Notes: generated by a model not told the origin, from the sequence alone. 64,000 bases of DNA from Earliella scabrosa (GCA_022605405.1 JABYQQ010000033.1:124001-188000), one strand, 5' to 3'. Positions 35,993 to 47,500 are shown, counted from the first letter of the stretch. Program-made: numbers and translations.

Positions 35993-38900
35993 CTAGCCGA
36001 GGAAAGGAGAAATAGCCTGTGCCACAGCAGTGACGGTCTTCTCCAGAGCAGCACGGAGCTCCTCTTCAGCAATGTTAGACAGGACGCCTCGAGAGCGCCA
36101 TCGATCCGGATGGAAGCGTCGCTGTGCCTGAGAGACGAAGGTTCTGAAATCGTCGGGTGACAGGCGCTCTTTGGCCGCTTTGAAGAAGCTGTCGACCGCC
36201 TCCCAATTGATTTCTTCGAGCTTCAGCTCGGCAGGCGATATCAGAACTGGCCACGGGATGGAGAAAAGGTCCGGTGGCGGCTGCACCATGAACTTTGCTG
36301 AATCGAATGGCTCGGTGAGTTCGACATACCGACGGAGTGCAATGTTGTCGTCCCATGGCTTGCGCTTCCAGGTATTCCGGATGTGTTCCCATCGGTCCTC
36401 CCGCTCACGCCGTAGACGAGCTTGCTTGCACTGAGCTTGACTCTTGGCGGCCGAGGGCTTGGCATTGGGAGCAGGGATACGGGTAGACCCACCCTGTTTC
36501 TTCGTCTCCGCTGTGCGTGAGGCACGGCGACGTTGCGCCTCAATCTCCGCCGCTTTCTCGTCTTTCTCGCGCTGTCGAGCTTGAGCTTCCCACAGCGGAC
36601 GGTCCTTCTCCAACTCCGCCATTTTCCGACGCGATTCTTCAATTGCAGCTTGACGCGCCGTCTCATCATCAACCAGGCCTTGGGAGCTGGACGGAGGGTT
36701 CTGCGGTGCGTTGTCCTCCTCACAAGCCATCGGGGATGTACTGGTAGCTTGTGACGACTCATGGAAGTTGTTCGCCGTTGGGGCCTCAGGCTCCGCATCT
36801 GTGGTTGGTGAAGGACCTTGCGAAGCTGATGACATACAACCTCTTCCATTGCCAGAGTCTGGCTGAGTCGTTGGCGGATGATGTAGGTATTGCGCCCCAT
36901 GCCCATCACCCGGTACAGGTGTCGCATCGGGTATTGAGGAGGAGTCCGCAGAATCGGGTTTCCCTTCATCGTACTGGGCGGGGTATACATGAGGATGCAG
37001 GGGGTCACCCGTAGTGGGCTGCTGAGCGGAGGCTTCAGTGCCGGGGAACTGGGCATCTACACCAAGTAACAGCCTCGTAGATGAGCAAGCATGTAGTTGA
37101 AGAGAGATATCAACCGACCTGGATGAGGAGATTGCGCTAAGATGTCTTGCCACAGCTTCTCGTTTCGCTCCTGCCGCTGTTCTTCATGGCTTTCGAGCCG
37201 GCGATAGTAGAGATCCACCCGTCTCCGGTAAGCGCGCTCGTACGCAAGCTCTTCCTGCCGGCTGTACTGCGGAGGCCCGGGTGACGAAGTTCTACGGCGT
37301 TTGGGTTTCGCCTCCGCCCTGTCAGCATTGATATCATTCTTGTCGTCATCTGGATAAGGGGTGATGTGAGCTGTATGTCTCAGTAGAAGGATGATTGTTG
37401 CGCACCTGCAGATACGGAACTGCTGCCATGGCTTCCTGTACCACTGTTCATTGACGGGTCGTCCTCGTCCTCGTCTTCGCATTCCATGATGAGATCAAGT
37501 ACATCCATTTCGCTCCCAGACTCTGCGTCGTGAGACATCAATTCATCCATCTCCACATCAACGTCGAGAGGCTCCGCAGGAATATCAGTCGCATAGGGCG
37601 GGGTCGCAGACTGTTGTCGATCACCATATGATGGCTGTGAAGGCGACTCGTGGCCGAACGAAGATCTCGTGGTAGTGCTTCCTGACTCTTGCGATGTGGC
37701 TTGAGATTGGTTAGAAGACGAGGTCGCACTCAAAGGCGGTGGCTGAGGTGTACTTGGAGCAGGCTGGGGCGCTGAATCGGAGGGTGATGCTGCGAAGGGA
37801 GTTGATTCGGACGGCGATGCCACGGGCTGAGATGGGAAGATAGTGGGCTCTGGAGCTGGGGGCGCTGACTGGGGGCTAGAACGCGCAGGTCCCGTCATGG
37901 GCGCGGAGGATTGCAAGCGGGAAGTTGACGCAGTACTAGATGAAGCGTACTGTGGTGTCCCCTCGGTAGGTGCGAGAGCTGGCTGCCCTGGCTCGGGATG
38001 CTCTGAATGCTCCTGCATCGAGCTTGGTGGGTTGGTAGCATCCGACGCAAAGGTTGGAGTGGCGTGTGCACCAGTGGAGGACGTAGGTGCGGACTTGACG
38101 GGGGACGTAGTCGACACAGAGGGTGCTGGGTCACCGTTACTTGCGTCCACAGGGAGTTCTGGGCTGTCATGGGGGGAGGCACGCTTGCACTTAGGGTCGG
38201 TGGGCGAGCGAGGACGGGTCGCGTCTTGAGCACTTGATGAGGAAGCTACCGCCGTGGGATTAAGGACAGTAGGGATATGGGTACTGCGAGTTCGGTATGT
38301 ATGCGCAGGGTTCGCCCACTCCGCAGAGTTTGCTCCATCATCGAGAGCACCCCCAAGATCGCAGCTCTTCCCCTTCGATCGAGAAGCAGGAGCAGCACCT
38401 TCCTGCGCTTGAAACCTCACTTGCTTCTTTCGAGAACTGTCAGAACCAGGCTGAGAGCCGGAGGAACCTGGAATATTGTCCGTGCGCCCCTGGCTTGCTC
38501 GATTCGCAGCTGAGGAGGAATGGGTGTGGGGCGAGGCGTTCGACCGAAGTCCACGCTGAGGCTTCTGAATTATGAATGGAATCTCCGGCAACGCTGGTAC
38601 ATAACAGTCATATGCTGGATCAAGTTTGTAGATGTCCCACTGTTCCTCGTAGCACAGGACAAGCTGACTGGAATGAAGGTCAACCTATCGCACAGTCAAC
38701 GACGGCAGCTACATACACACCTGCAAATGGATACAACTCGAGGCCATGATCCCTCCGAAGCCACTCCATGACCCAAATGAGCATACGGCACAAATCTCCA
38801 GCGATTGGGGCAACCTGGGCAGGCTTCGATTACGATGCGGGTGGAAAGGCAGCCCGACGAGGAATGTAGGGGATCTCCGCCAGCAATGGTTGGGTCAAAC

Positions 38901-39025
38901 GTCGCAAATTGAAGCGTTGAGTGTGGATGAGCAAGCACACGTGTACTTTGTGTAGGGTCTAGAAGTCCGGGGATGGCCCCTCGAAGGAGCCGGAGAGCTG
39001 GAGGAGCAGTTGGAGGAGCAGGCAT
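35993..39025 (-). CDS. gene D: large protein ending in HPDRW motif
   Basis: Four exons (39025-38721, 38667-37406, 37349-37119, 37056-35993), with introns of 53, 56 and 62 bp, give 953 aa; phases agree at every junction. The N-terminal exon and start of exon 2 are globular (LRLLRGAIPGLLDPTQSTRV, then LVLCYEEQWDIYKLDPAYD). A long Ser/Pro/Thr-rich linker with acidic end follows, then a charged helical segment (YRRRVDLYYRRLESHEEQ), a second linker, an Arg/Lys/Glu-rich helix and a C-terminal domain with WDDNIALRRYVELTEPFDS and SQAQRRFHPDRWRSRG. The HPD with flanking helices recalls a J-domain loop, but only HPDRW is shared with DnaJ and homology is not shown. This C-terminus is a family I have seen across Agaricomycetes. 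Head of the five-gene minus-strand block. Confidence 0.7.
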
Positions 39026-39950
39026 AGCAACGAACGTCGTCAAGATCGCAGGCCCAGAGAGAAGAGCAGAGCTTGCACGACAGGCTGCGCACAAAGGCGA
39101 CAGGACGAAACCATGGTCAACGCGGAGGGAGGAGGCGCACACAACAAAGCACTTGTATGGGGTGAGGGTGGGTGGTGGAGGGAGCACCAATTCCAAAGGA
39201 GCGCCGCACCAGCTCGGACCTCCAGATCGCGGACCGCTTGGCGCCCGTGCGCACTCCTCTCTTCAAATGCAAGTTCTTGAGCTTCAAGTTGAACGCTCAA
39301 GCACGATACAAAAACATCTGCAACCACATACGGAACAATGTTGGCTACAGCGTCCGCAACTACTGAAACGATCATCACGGCCTCAAACTCACTACGCCGA
39401 CAAGCACCGACTACCAGGACTTCGATGACTTCAGAGGGAACGTCCGCAACCGCCGAGACAACAGCTACGGCGTTGGACTTTACGACCACCACCTCCGAGT
39501 CGACCATGCCCTCACATCTACAGGACACAGGCACAGCATCACAGATACAGTAGGTGAGGGTTGGGTGGCTTCTTGGAGGTGACATTTTGCAACCACCAAT
39601 GACTAACTGCCTTAACGATGCGGTGCGTGGAGCCAATCTCGCTGACTGTATATGGGACGTGATATAGTCACAGGGCAGCTCGTCAAACCAGCCGTGGAGC
39701 CAGCCAGCCAGCCCAAGGGAGATGGAGAGGTTGACCGTCGACCCGGTAGGGTCACTGCTCCTCGCCATCGGACGCGATGAGTTCGATCGACTCTGCGACC
39801 GCCTCCAGTCCAACTCGCCCAAACCCACCCTCGCCTGTACGACACTCTACTATGCATTAATCAGCATAGCTCACCCCAGCCGGGCCAGGGACCTCTCGCC
39901 TCACACGTGCAGGTACAGGTTGCGTACCGGTCATCACAGTTTCGAGCCAT

Positions 39951-40277
39951 ATGCGCGAGAACAACCTTGTCACCAAGTCCACCCCCTTCCGCGTGCTTGT
40001 CCCTCGGCCTCTGACGGCATCCGCCTTGCCCGGCCCCAACAGCGAGAACCTGTCGGTGAGCGACTCCTCTGCCGAGAAAGAGAACCCGCTTGAAACGCAA
40101 ACATTCCAATTGTTGTCAAGGCCTGCTTCTTCAAAAGGAGCCCGTCATCAAGAGCCCCTTCTGCCTCCTTCCGCACGTGGTCCGCTCCCTGACCATCTAC
40201 CCTCTATTTTCCTCAAGCTCAAGGTGAAGTCTTCCCCTTCTGTGTACCCGTCCTATCCCCTCCTCACCGCTCTTTGA
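39951..40277 (+). CDS. possible gene fragment, unknown
   Basis: From the ATG at 39951 a plus-strand frame with third-position C/G preference reads NLVTKSTPFRVLVPRPL and SENLSVSDSSAEKENPLE. Separate coding-looking stretches follow: SSLSRRSLTSSKLR near 40330-40373 and, after a possible 38-bp intron, PAGPIGPPDLSLGNCKVFL near 40412 onward. I could not find splice sites that join the first frame to the others without a stop, so this is either a gene with introns I misplaced or a broken one. No family recognised. The preceding 39030-39720 bases hold only Ser/Thr- and Val-rich open frames on opposite strands and nothing I can support. Confidence 0.3.
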   Translation: MRENNLVTKSTPFRVLVPRPLTASALPGPNSENLSVSDSSAEKENPLETQTFQLLSRPASSKGARHQEPLLPPSARGPLPDHLPSIFLKLKVKSSPSVYPSYPLLTAL

Positions 40278-41449
40278 TCTATTCCTGTAGGATGCATGGC
40301 GATGGCAACTGCCGTTCGACCACACGAAAGTTCATCGTTGTCGAGGAGAAGTCTGACGTCCTCTAAACTGAGGTAAGCGACGACAGCCCTTGCCGATGTC
40401 TTGTACTAGGAGTCCTGCAGGTCCAATCGGTCCACCCGACCTGTCCCTAGGCAACTGCAAAGTATTTCTTCGCAACCCCACTGACCGTCACTCGCCGCTC
40501 GTGGATACCGGTTTCGAAGGCGAACTGCCCACGCCACCTTCAATTCATCCCGTTGTAGGTTCGTCGCCTCGCCAATACACAACTCTGAGGGCAAGGAGTT
40601 GGCTTCGGCTTTTCACGCGGAGAATATCTTACATAGACATTGGTGCGTGATTCAGAACGCAGCGAACACCGGACACTGCACGCACGACTGACAGATTGAA
40701 CAGAGTTCATCTTGTGTACTACATTGGAAGGTCAATTCCGTACACCGCGGCTTTGAACGGCAGACAAACGAGGATATATCGCACATGTGTGTATTCAATT
40801 CAGTTTTGTTCGTTCCCTTCAGTCTGCCTTTTCCCGTTCCCGCAAGTGGGACTGCGCTTCTTGACCACTCACTTGTCGGAGCTGAGGCTATGCTCCGCCA
40901 CCGTTTGAAGGATTGTGGAGGATTGAACGTGACGAGGATGCAAACGGGGAGCTGCTATGCTCTCCCGGAAGGCGCTAATGCCGACACTCGTTCCCCTAGC
41001 GATGGGATTCCAATCCCATGAGAGCGTCAACAACGTCAAGCGACAAGAATATGCACAGAGAGCCCACCACAGCCCCCATAAAGACAGTGTCCGTGAGGCG
41101 GAGTATGAGCAGGGACTGCTCGTGTCCCGGATCAGGCTGGACGTGAAGGTGCTATGGCTGGCGGAGGACTGAGGTGGGCGGCGGCGGAGCACGATAGTGC
41201 TCCAACGGCAACATCCCGGATGTGTATCAGCTCGCGCCAGTGGAGAACAGGGAGAATGCACTTGCTCAGGCGCATTGTGAAACGAGGTGTTCTCGCGCGC
41301 AAGAGAACGCAAGCTGGTAGGAGAACGGGAGCCTAGAGAGGCAAGAATGCCATGGCTTTGTCATTCGTTGTGTTGCAAGACGTCGTGGCTGAGCGGGATG
41401 CTGTAGCGGCGGGACCTTGAGGTTCGTTGTTATGCGATTCCCGCTTGCT

Positions 41450-42270
41450 CTGGTTTGTGGCGGGTTGTCGAGGCCCGAGACGATCCGGCGTGCGCGGGAA
41501 CGGAGCGCGGGCTCGACTTGGAGCATACTACGCGCAACGCAGCTCGAAGGTAGTGGTTCACATTTGTCGACAGATATCGTCGTGCGGCGGGTTCGAACTA
41601 AAGCATCTATCAGCGCGACGGATCAAGCTTCAATGACGAGCATCGCACACGGTACGCACCATACGTACATCAGTCTGCCTCCCATCGCGGTCACACAGAT
41701 TGCAGAGTCACAGTACTAGTCATGCCAGGACCAGGACCTGGTTGTACTGTGCCACGCTACCGGTAACCACAGACCGCGAAGATGGCAGGGTCGCAATCAT
41801 ATCACGATACGCCGTCCTACGCCGTCCCATCCTGGCACTGGAACGTATGACACATGCACGTCTATGCACCCGTCTGGTGAGCGGGGGCGACTTCGCGCAA
41901 TGCATTCTCGACCTCACCAAAGCTACTGCGAGATCTGCATGGCCGAAGACGCCACATTAATATTGATTCCAACATCCATCGTTGTCATCCATCGTCCTTC
42001 CCCGCGCTCCCCGCCGAGGATCTTCAGAATCAGTTCCCTCATCGTCTGCCTCGTCAGCAACAGCTTCCGACTCCAGCAGCGTCAGAGGTGCGAGCCCACG
42101 GATAGTATTCAACGGGAACTTGCCTCGACAATCATCACAGTGGTCTCGAGCCTCTCGAGCCGGACCAGGAGCGCCACGCAGCAGGACGCAGCTGGGAGGG
42201 ACCGGTCTGTCATGTTCAGACATTGTCGTCCGGTGGGTTCCGACTGGAGCATCAATCAGGACGGATGGCC
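41450..42270 (-). pseudogene. diverged partial duplicate of DUS1 tail and 3' flank
   Basis: Minus-strand sequence at about 42110-41960 reads RGLAPLTLLESEA then ADEGTDSEDP-like acidic residues and MDDNDG, matching the C-terminal tail of the DUS1 pseudogene at 43.53-43.70 kb; 15 bases (GGATCTTCAGAATCA) are identical. The flank continues to match: the CATACGT...CAGTCTGCCTC stretch at about 41670 equals that at about 43280, an offset close to 1.6 kb throughout. A further repeat within the unit pairs 41577-41630 with 42212-42265 (CAGA, TCGT, CGG, GGGTTC, AGCATC, ATCAG, GACGGAT conserved in order). The rest of the enzyme is absent here, so this copy is a non-functional remnant of a tandem duplication. 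Confidence 0.65.
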
Positions 42271-42797
42271 AACGGGCATCCACCTTCGATAGGCCACCAC
42301 CTGCGGGTTGATGTCTCGCCGAGTCGCAGTCATGGTCCTATGGCCGCCTTCCCGAAGTGGTGCAGCGCAGATTCAGCCGCTATGGGCGCTCTATGTTGGC
42401 ATATCAGTGCGAACACTGGACGATCGGATGGACCCGATCCAACACTGTTTCCCCAACCATCACGTAGAATTTGCCGGAGTTCGTCGAGTCTGAGCAGGCA
42501 GTATAGATGCATACATTTGCCAGCCCTACGATCGAATCCTTGTACTGTCCTTGTTCGACTAGGACATGCCGTTTCTCGGACTGATAGTAGTCGGAGCTGC
42601 TCGGGCGTGACGTGAAAGAGCTCTGATCCTCCTGCTCAGGCTCTGCCGGGCCCTGGTCTTGGTCACTGGCTCCGCGAGCGTGACTGGAGCCATTCGTTGC
42701 TGCAAACTGGATCCCTCGACCTCGCACATGGACTCGGAGAGCAGCTAGCTGCAGTAAGTGCGCGTGCGGGGGCGTGCCCTGGGCCGAGGACGAGTCG

Positions 42798-43181
42798 ATG
42801 AACTTCATCCTTCAGGAGTATCGGAGCTGGAAGATCGAGCATGACGATGTCGTTGACGAGCAATATGGCTGTCCTGAACCGGAGTCGGACTGTGATGGGT
42901 TCGATGAGGCTGAGGAGACGACCTCGCTCGTGTCGGACCCGGATTCTGACAACTTGGTCTCCTCGGATGACTGGGTCGACGGCCAAGGGAGTGATTGGGA
43001 TGGTGATGATGATGCACCGCAGCTAGACAGGGACACGGTCTTGGAGATGTTTGCACGTAGCCAGGACGCGTGGTTCGTCCTTGGAGGACCGGAGGATCTG
43101 GTGTTCGATTGCTGCCCAGACGACCGGCTGGCATTGTCGCATAATCCCTGGAGGACTGGTTCCGAAACAGAGCGAGAGTGA
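42798..43181 (+). CDS. possible small acidic protein
   Basis: From ATG 42798 a frame of 127 residues begins MNFILQEYRSWKIEHDD and continues with many Asp/Glu/Ser (TTSLVSDPDSDNLVSSDDW), then a more ordered end (RDTVLEMFARSQDAWFVL, then DLVFDCCPDDRL). Codon third positions favour G/C and the opposite strand lacks a credible protein. The frame is open for eight codons upstream of the ATG, so an upstream exon is possible. It sits between the two DUS1 remnants and does not resemble DUS1. Unknown function, moderate-to-low confidence. Confidence 0.4.
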   Translation: MNFILQEYRSWKIEHDDVVDEQYGCPEPESDCDGFDEAEETTSLVSDPDSDNLVSSDDWVDGQGSDWDGDDDAPQLDRDTVLEMFARSQDAWFVLGGPEDLVFDCCPDDRLALSHNPWRTGSETERE

Positions 43182-43530
43182 AGTGGATATATAAAGATAC
43201 TATGTACTGCACTTACATATTTTTGAGCTTGAGCATCAGTGCGCCGGTATCAAGGACGAGCGTCGAACAGCGAACGCACGCCATACGTCAGTCTGCCTCG
43301 CACGGTCACCCAAACGCAGTCAGCTAGCAACACAGCGGTCGCAGTAGTCTTGCCAGGTTTGTGAGATCTTCACGGTGTCACGCTGACCGCAGACTGAGAA
43401 CGCTCGGGGAGCGATCGTAACACACGCGTGCATCCGATCCGGGTCATATGAGCGAATGTATGTCTGCCCTGCTGATGGGCGTCAACCTCTTGCGATACAT
43501 AGAGAGGCGGTTTGGGGCTTACAATAGCGA

Positions 43531-44790
43531 CTACAAGATCCGCATCGCTGCGAACGCATCTTCAATAACGTCGTCATCGTTGCTCATCACCGATGGGCCC
43601 CATGCTCCGCTCGGGGGATCTTCAGAATCAGAAGCGCCATCCTCGCTGTCTTCCTCCTCATCAACATCCGCACCCAAAAGAGGCGGAAGCCCGCGCCAGC
43701 GCTGCACCCGCACGCGTAGCAGCCTCTCAACATCGTCTACAGACCCGCACTGCCGGAGCGCCGCACGGAACTTGTTGAACCACGGCCGTCGACCGCTACA
43801 GCGCCCGCACGTCAGCCCCGCAGGCAACAAGCTGAGCGATGTCCAACGGAACGCGCACCACTGGTGGTCCACGAAGTGCCGCACTGCGTGCTTCTGCACG
43901 GTCTGGATGGTTGCCGTCCCCGGGTGTTTCCGACAGATGTCGAGGTATTCCAGCGCGATCCCGACCATAATCCCGTCCGCGCCCGTCTCTGCTTGGTTCG
44001 CCAGAACGTCCTCCCAGGTCTTCACATTCCCGTTGCTCACGACCGGGATGCCGACGCGCTTCTTTAGCAGCTGCACTTGCGACAGGTCGGCGGCGCCTTG
44101 CCTGCGACGGCACGCTGAAACGTGTCGCGCGTGGAGGGTGAGCCAGGAGGCACCGGCTGCTTCGAGGCGAGCGCCGAGGTCTGGTGTACTTGCTGCGTTC
44201 TGGCAGAGACGCAGTTTGGCGGACACGGGGACGGGGACAGCGTGGGATAGGGCGGAGACTGAGGGTGCAAGGGTCAGCAGTAGCAACCTGCAAGCCAGCC
44301 CGCGAGCATGACGTCGGTAGGCCCCTGGTGTCCCCGGCTGCATGCCTCTTGTGACGAGATGGACGAAAGGAACATACCGATGCTTTCGACGAGCGGCCAG
44401 TCTTTCTGCCCAAGAAGGTATCCGCCATAATGCCCTTCCCTTGCAGCATCCTGCGGACATCCAACGTTGAGGTCTACGCGTCTTACAGCGCATCGACAGT
44501 GGGTACGCAACATGACCGCGCATGCACTGTGGACCAGAGTACGCACCTATCGCGTCCGCCTTGTCTACCACCTTCCTCGCAGCCTGCTCGGACGACGACA
44601 TCGTGGTCGTTTCCGCAGAGCTGGACCACTACGGGTGTATCGCCTCGGTCTCAGAGACCGCGTGTGTGTGAAACTCCAGGTATTCTCGATCCTCGAGGAG
44701 GCGTTTGGAGAGGAGCATTTGCGTGTTGTAGCGTCGCACAAGCAGGCGAAATGGAAGGTCACTCTGATTAACCATGGGCGCTGCTATGCG
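43531..44790 (-). pseudogene. DUS1: decayed tRNA-dihydrouridine synthase 1 gene
   Basis: The product reduces uridines to dihydrouridine at positions 16/17 of tRNA with FMN and NADPH. Recognisable in order: APMVNQSDLPFRLLVRRY, VVVQLCGND, ARKVVDKADAI, LNVGCPQ(D)AAREGHYGGYLLGQKDWPL split over exons, VSAKLRLC, GASWLTLHARHVSA, GIPVVSNGNVKTWEDV, GRRPWFNKFRAAL and SVDDVERLL. At least three introns keep good GT/AG sites (for example 43796-43858). Damage: no N-terminal exon before APMVNQ; about six residues missing after RRY; two compensating frameshifts around VVVQLCGND (about 44635 and 44585); and about 20 residues missing after ADGIMVG (about 43960), the region normally reading GESLLGNP near the FMN phosphate. 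The acidic tail after VQRWRG is intact. The catalytic Cys of GCPQ is present. Sequence errors could explain the frameshifts but not the deletions. Confidence 0.8.
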
Positions 44791-44926
44791 CGAGAAATCA
44801 AGCTGTGAACATCCGGCCATGAGGAGCTCTGTAGATATGGTGGGGGTAGGGATGCAAGAAACTGTTTGGCTGTAATGTTGTTGACGTTGAAGCTTGAAGC
44901 TTAAAGTTCAAGTAGCGCTCGAAATG

Positions 44927-45268
44927 TTAGTGATTAGATAAGATCGACCGGGAATATCCCTGCATTCGACTCGGAGCTCGGACTCCGAGGTCTTTCCCCT
45001 TGCTTGTCAACAACGCCGATCTCGACGTGGATATGTTCTTTCTCTCTGCATCTTTCAGCTGCTCATATGGTTCCCTCTGTTCTCTCACTGCGTCCGAAGC
45101 CCATTTCGCGTGATGGGAGACATCAACCGAAGCTTGGAATGTGGACACGAACCTCACGTGGAAGCTGCGATGATGGACCGGGTGCAACTGTCCGCCGCCG
45201 AGTACGTCTCCGTCTAGCATGGCCATGTCACCCGTGCTGGCATGAACGCGCGCAGCCATGCGCTGCAA
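44927..45268 (-). CDS. uncharacterised ORF, possible exon
   Basis: A minus-strand frame with strong third-position G/C reads RMAARVHASTGDMAMLDGD, then SFHVRFVSTFQASVDV and WASDAVREQREPYEQL to a stop at 44927, and stays open upward beyond 45300. It looks more protein-like than the overlapping plus-strand frame, but I recognise no family and no start or splice site is certain. It lies just upstream of the DUS1 remnant and overlaps the presumed promoter region of the divergent CFEM fragment, so part of it may be chance. Confidence 0.3.
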   Translation of the reverse strand: MQRMAARVHASTGDMAMLDGDVLGGGQLHPVHHRSFHVRFVSTFQASVDVSHHAKWASDAVREQREPYEQLKDAERKNISTSRSALLTSKGKDLGVRAPSRMQGYSRSILSNH

Positions 45269-45387
45269 GGGAGCATCTTTGCAGGGATGAGCAAAACCAG
45301 GCCGTCCAGAAGTCCAGAATCCACGCTTTGGAGAGTTTCATATCTGGCGTTTCCTGTGATCGCGCTGCTTCTCTCGCTCGCGGAGGA

Positions 45388-45394
45388 TATAAAG
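45388..45394 (+). promoter_or_regulatory. TATA box of the CFEM gene fragment
   Basis: TATAAAG preceded by GGA lies 147 bp upstream of the ATG at 45541, with a pyrimidine-rich stretch between them, as is common in basidiomycete promoters. Confidence 0.5.
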
Positions 45395-45540
45395 CGGCTA
45401 CTCCTCCGACAACGCGAAAACTCTCCCCCGTTCGCCTTCCTGGTCTCGGTCCTCCCCGGGGCAGTCTCCGCCAGCTCTCCTCCGCCCATCTCGATCCGCT
45501 CAGCATCACCGCACACACCCTGACCAGTTACAACCCCACG

Positions 45541-45773
45541 ATGTCCATGTTCACTCAGCAACCGCGCTGGCTTCTCCTCTCCATCTTCCTCCTCCTCTGG
45601 TCCTGCTCCTCCGCGCTCAGGCGGGACGGAAACCGCCCAAAACCGCTCGGAATTGGCGTCGAGGCACGCACACCTCCATCCGAGGGGACCTGGAGACGGC
45701 GGCAAGTGTTCTCGTCATGCGTGGAGAGCTGCGCGACGAATGCTGCGCAGAATATTGGATGCGGGAACCCGCT
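45541..45773 (+). pseudogene. first exon of a secreted CFEM-domain protein; rest not found
   Basis: The exon encodes 77 residues: a signal peptide (RWLLLSIFLLLWSCSSA), a basic spacer, and the start of a CFEM domain (SSCVESCATNAAQNIGCGNPL), an eight-cysteine fungal extracellular fold used in GPI-anchored or haem-binding surface proteins. A strong splice donor (GTGAGT) follows at 45774. I searched the next 1.3 kb for the expected continuation (a Cys-x-Cys segment and two further Cys) and did not find it. Possible remote remains are a Thr/Val-rich frame near 46965-47050 (TITVTVTEPPSSSTTV), a composition common in the tails of such proteins. So the gene appears interrupted or its middle exons are lost. 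Confidence 0.55.
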
Positions 45774-45849
45774 GTGAGTACATTCTTCATGCCCCAGACT
45801 CTTTATACTGCCACGTCCGTCAAGCGGATTCGGTTTGAACGAGAGCCTT

Positions 45850-47500
45850 CGACCGGCCCATTTGTTCTCTTTGGGCGTCTATCGGCGCACTTTCAGTTTG
45901 CATTGTGAAGCTGCGACTCTGTATCTCAAGAGTCAGACTCGATCCGTGCATACAGTCGCCGCATCATGGTCCAGAGCGGCTTTGTGGCGAGCGTTATACC
46001 TCCGTAGTCTCGTAACCAATCGCTATAGGCTCACAGTCTCGCCCGGGCAACGAGAAGACCGGGAGAGACTGGCCTACAACGTCTGGTGACTTTCGTATAG
46101 ACGGGCAGTGTGCGGGCAGTGTGGGATATAGTCACGGTGACAGCCCCGTGACTTCTCCCTCCCTGCTCTGTGCTCCGTGCAGCCCCGCGCTGTCGCCTGC
46201 GCCGCCGCTCGCATAAGTACATACCACTCCGGCAGTTGTAGACTGCCCTGACATTTTGGTTGCACTGCCTTCTTCTGCATCCAGGTCTCGGCTGGAGGCG
46301 CATATAGTCACCTCCAAACCCCGTACCAAGAGACCAGACGGAGGGCGGTGACAAGGCGGCGGTCCCAGACTGGACACAACGGGACACTGTGGCGGAGAGA
46401 CTACTACGGCTTGCGGCCCAATGACGTGCTCGTTGCATGTGTATCTGCCTACACAAATTTCAGCAGACGATTAGAGCCCGTTACTTCCTTGTTTTGTTTC
46501 TCGACGCTTCTTTTGGACAGGCCCTAATTGGCTGGGTACGAGTCTACGAGACTAGTATCTCCGGCTGTTCTGCGATCTCGGGCACCAGCTAACCGAGGAT
46601 CACTTCCTTTTCAAGGAACCTTGCATGCCCATGTCACTCAGCGCAATCCATGCCGGCCGTCGTGGACTGCCTGACCGCAAACTGCACCGATTAAGACAAG
46701 GCGGAGGGTCAAGATCAGCTCATGGATGCGTGTAGGCAAGTCGGTGCGTTTCTTCACCTTCTGCCTTGCTCCATAGCCACGTCCACTGACTCGTCTCCAA
46801 CTTTGCGTTGCGCATAGGTACCTCCTTCTCACTCCCACCCAGCCCGTCCGCCAGCCACACATTAATCTCGTCCGGTACGCTCACTTTTTTTCCTTGCATG
46901 CATTCCCAGGCTCTGACCGTTCTGCGGTGGGTGTACCACCAATCGGGTCCCCAACCTCCGCAGCCAGCTCCCTCCCGCGACGATCACCGTCACTGTAACT
47001 GAACCGCCCTCATCCTCCACGACCGTGCGCCTGGCTGAGCATCATTTTGGCCATAGGACTTAGAGAGTTGGTATTTTTTTGGTTGCTCGTTTATTGCCCT
47101 CGAGGGCCAGGCCCTACGGTAGGCGGAGAGTTGGTATTATCAAGATGCATCCCAGTCGCTATGAACTGAGGATCGAGTAGCTGTCGGACTAGGGATTTCT
47201 GCGAGGAATTTGGATACGGTGCTCGTGAAACCATGCATGAGGGCGCGCTGGGGAACCTAAGTCAACAAGTAGTAGCTAGCGCTGACATTGCGCTCTCCTC
47301 CGATCCCCTAAGAGCTGCATGGGCAATTTGTGAAGTGCCAGTCTCGATCCGTGTTCTGATAGCTGTGAACATTAGTGGAATCCCCGTCCTCTTTTAGTAA
47401 GCTAGCCCACGCCTCGATCATCATAGATTGCCTCTCCCCCACCACGCGTCTCTATTTCTTTGTGCTGCGACATACTAATTCAGAGACGTCGCCTCTCAAC
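45850..47500. other. no supported gene
   Basis: Apart from the possible Thr-rich CFEM tail noted around 46965-47050, I see no gene. Several frames of 60-140 codons overlap on both strands near 46031-46456 without recognisable content. A-T content rises slightly after 47050 (runs of T at 47066-47076), which would fit the promoter of the gene starting at 47537. Confidence 0.4.

Noticed and set aside
39040..39828. Minus-strand frame of 262 codons with Val/Ala-rich middle
   Set aside because: Its upstream part is a low-complexity antisense of a Thr/Ser-rich stretch and its end overlaps the true N-terminal exon of gene D in another frame.
43448..44311. Plus-strand frame of 287 codons
   Set aside because: It is the antisense shadow of the DUS1 pseudogene, whose minus-strand identity is clear.
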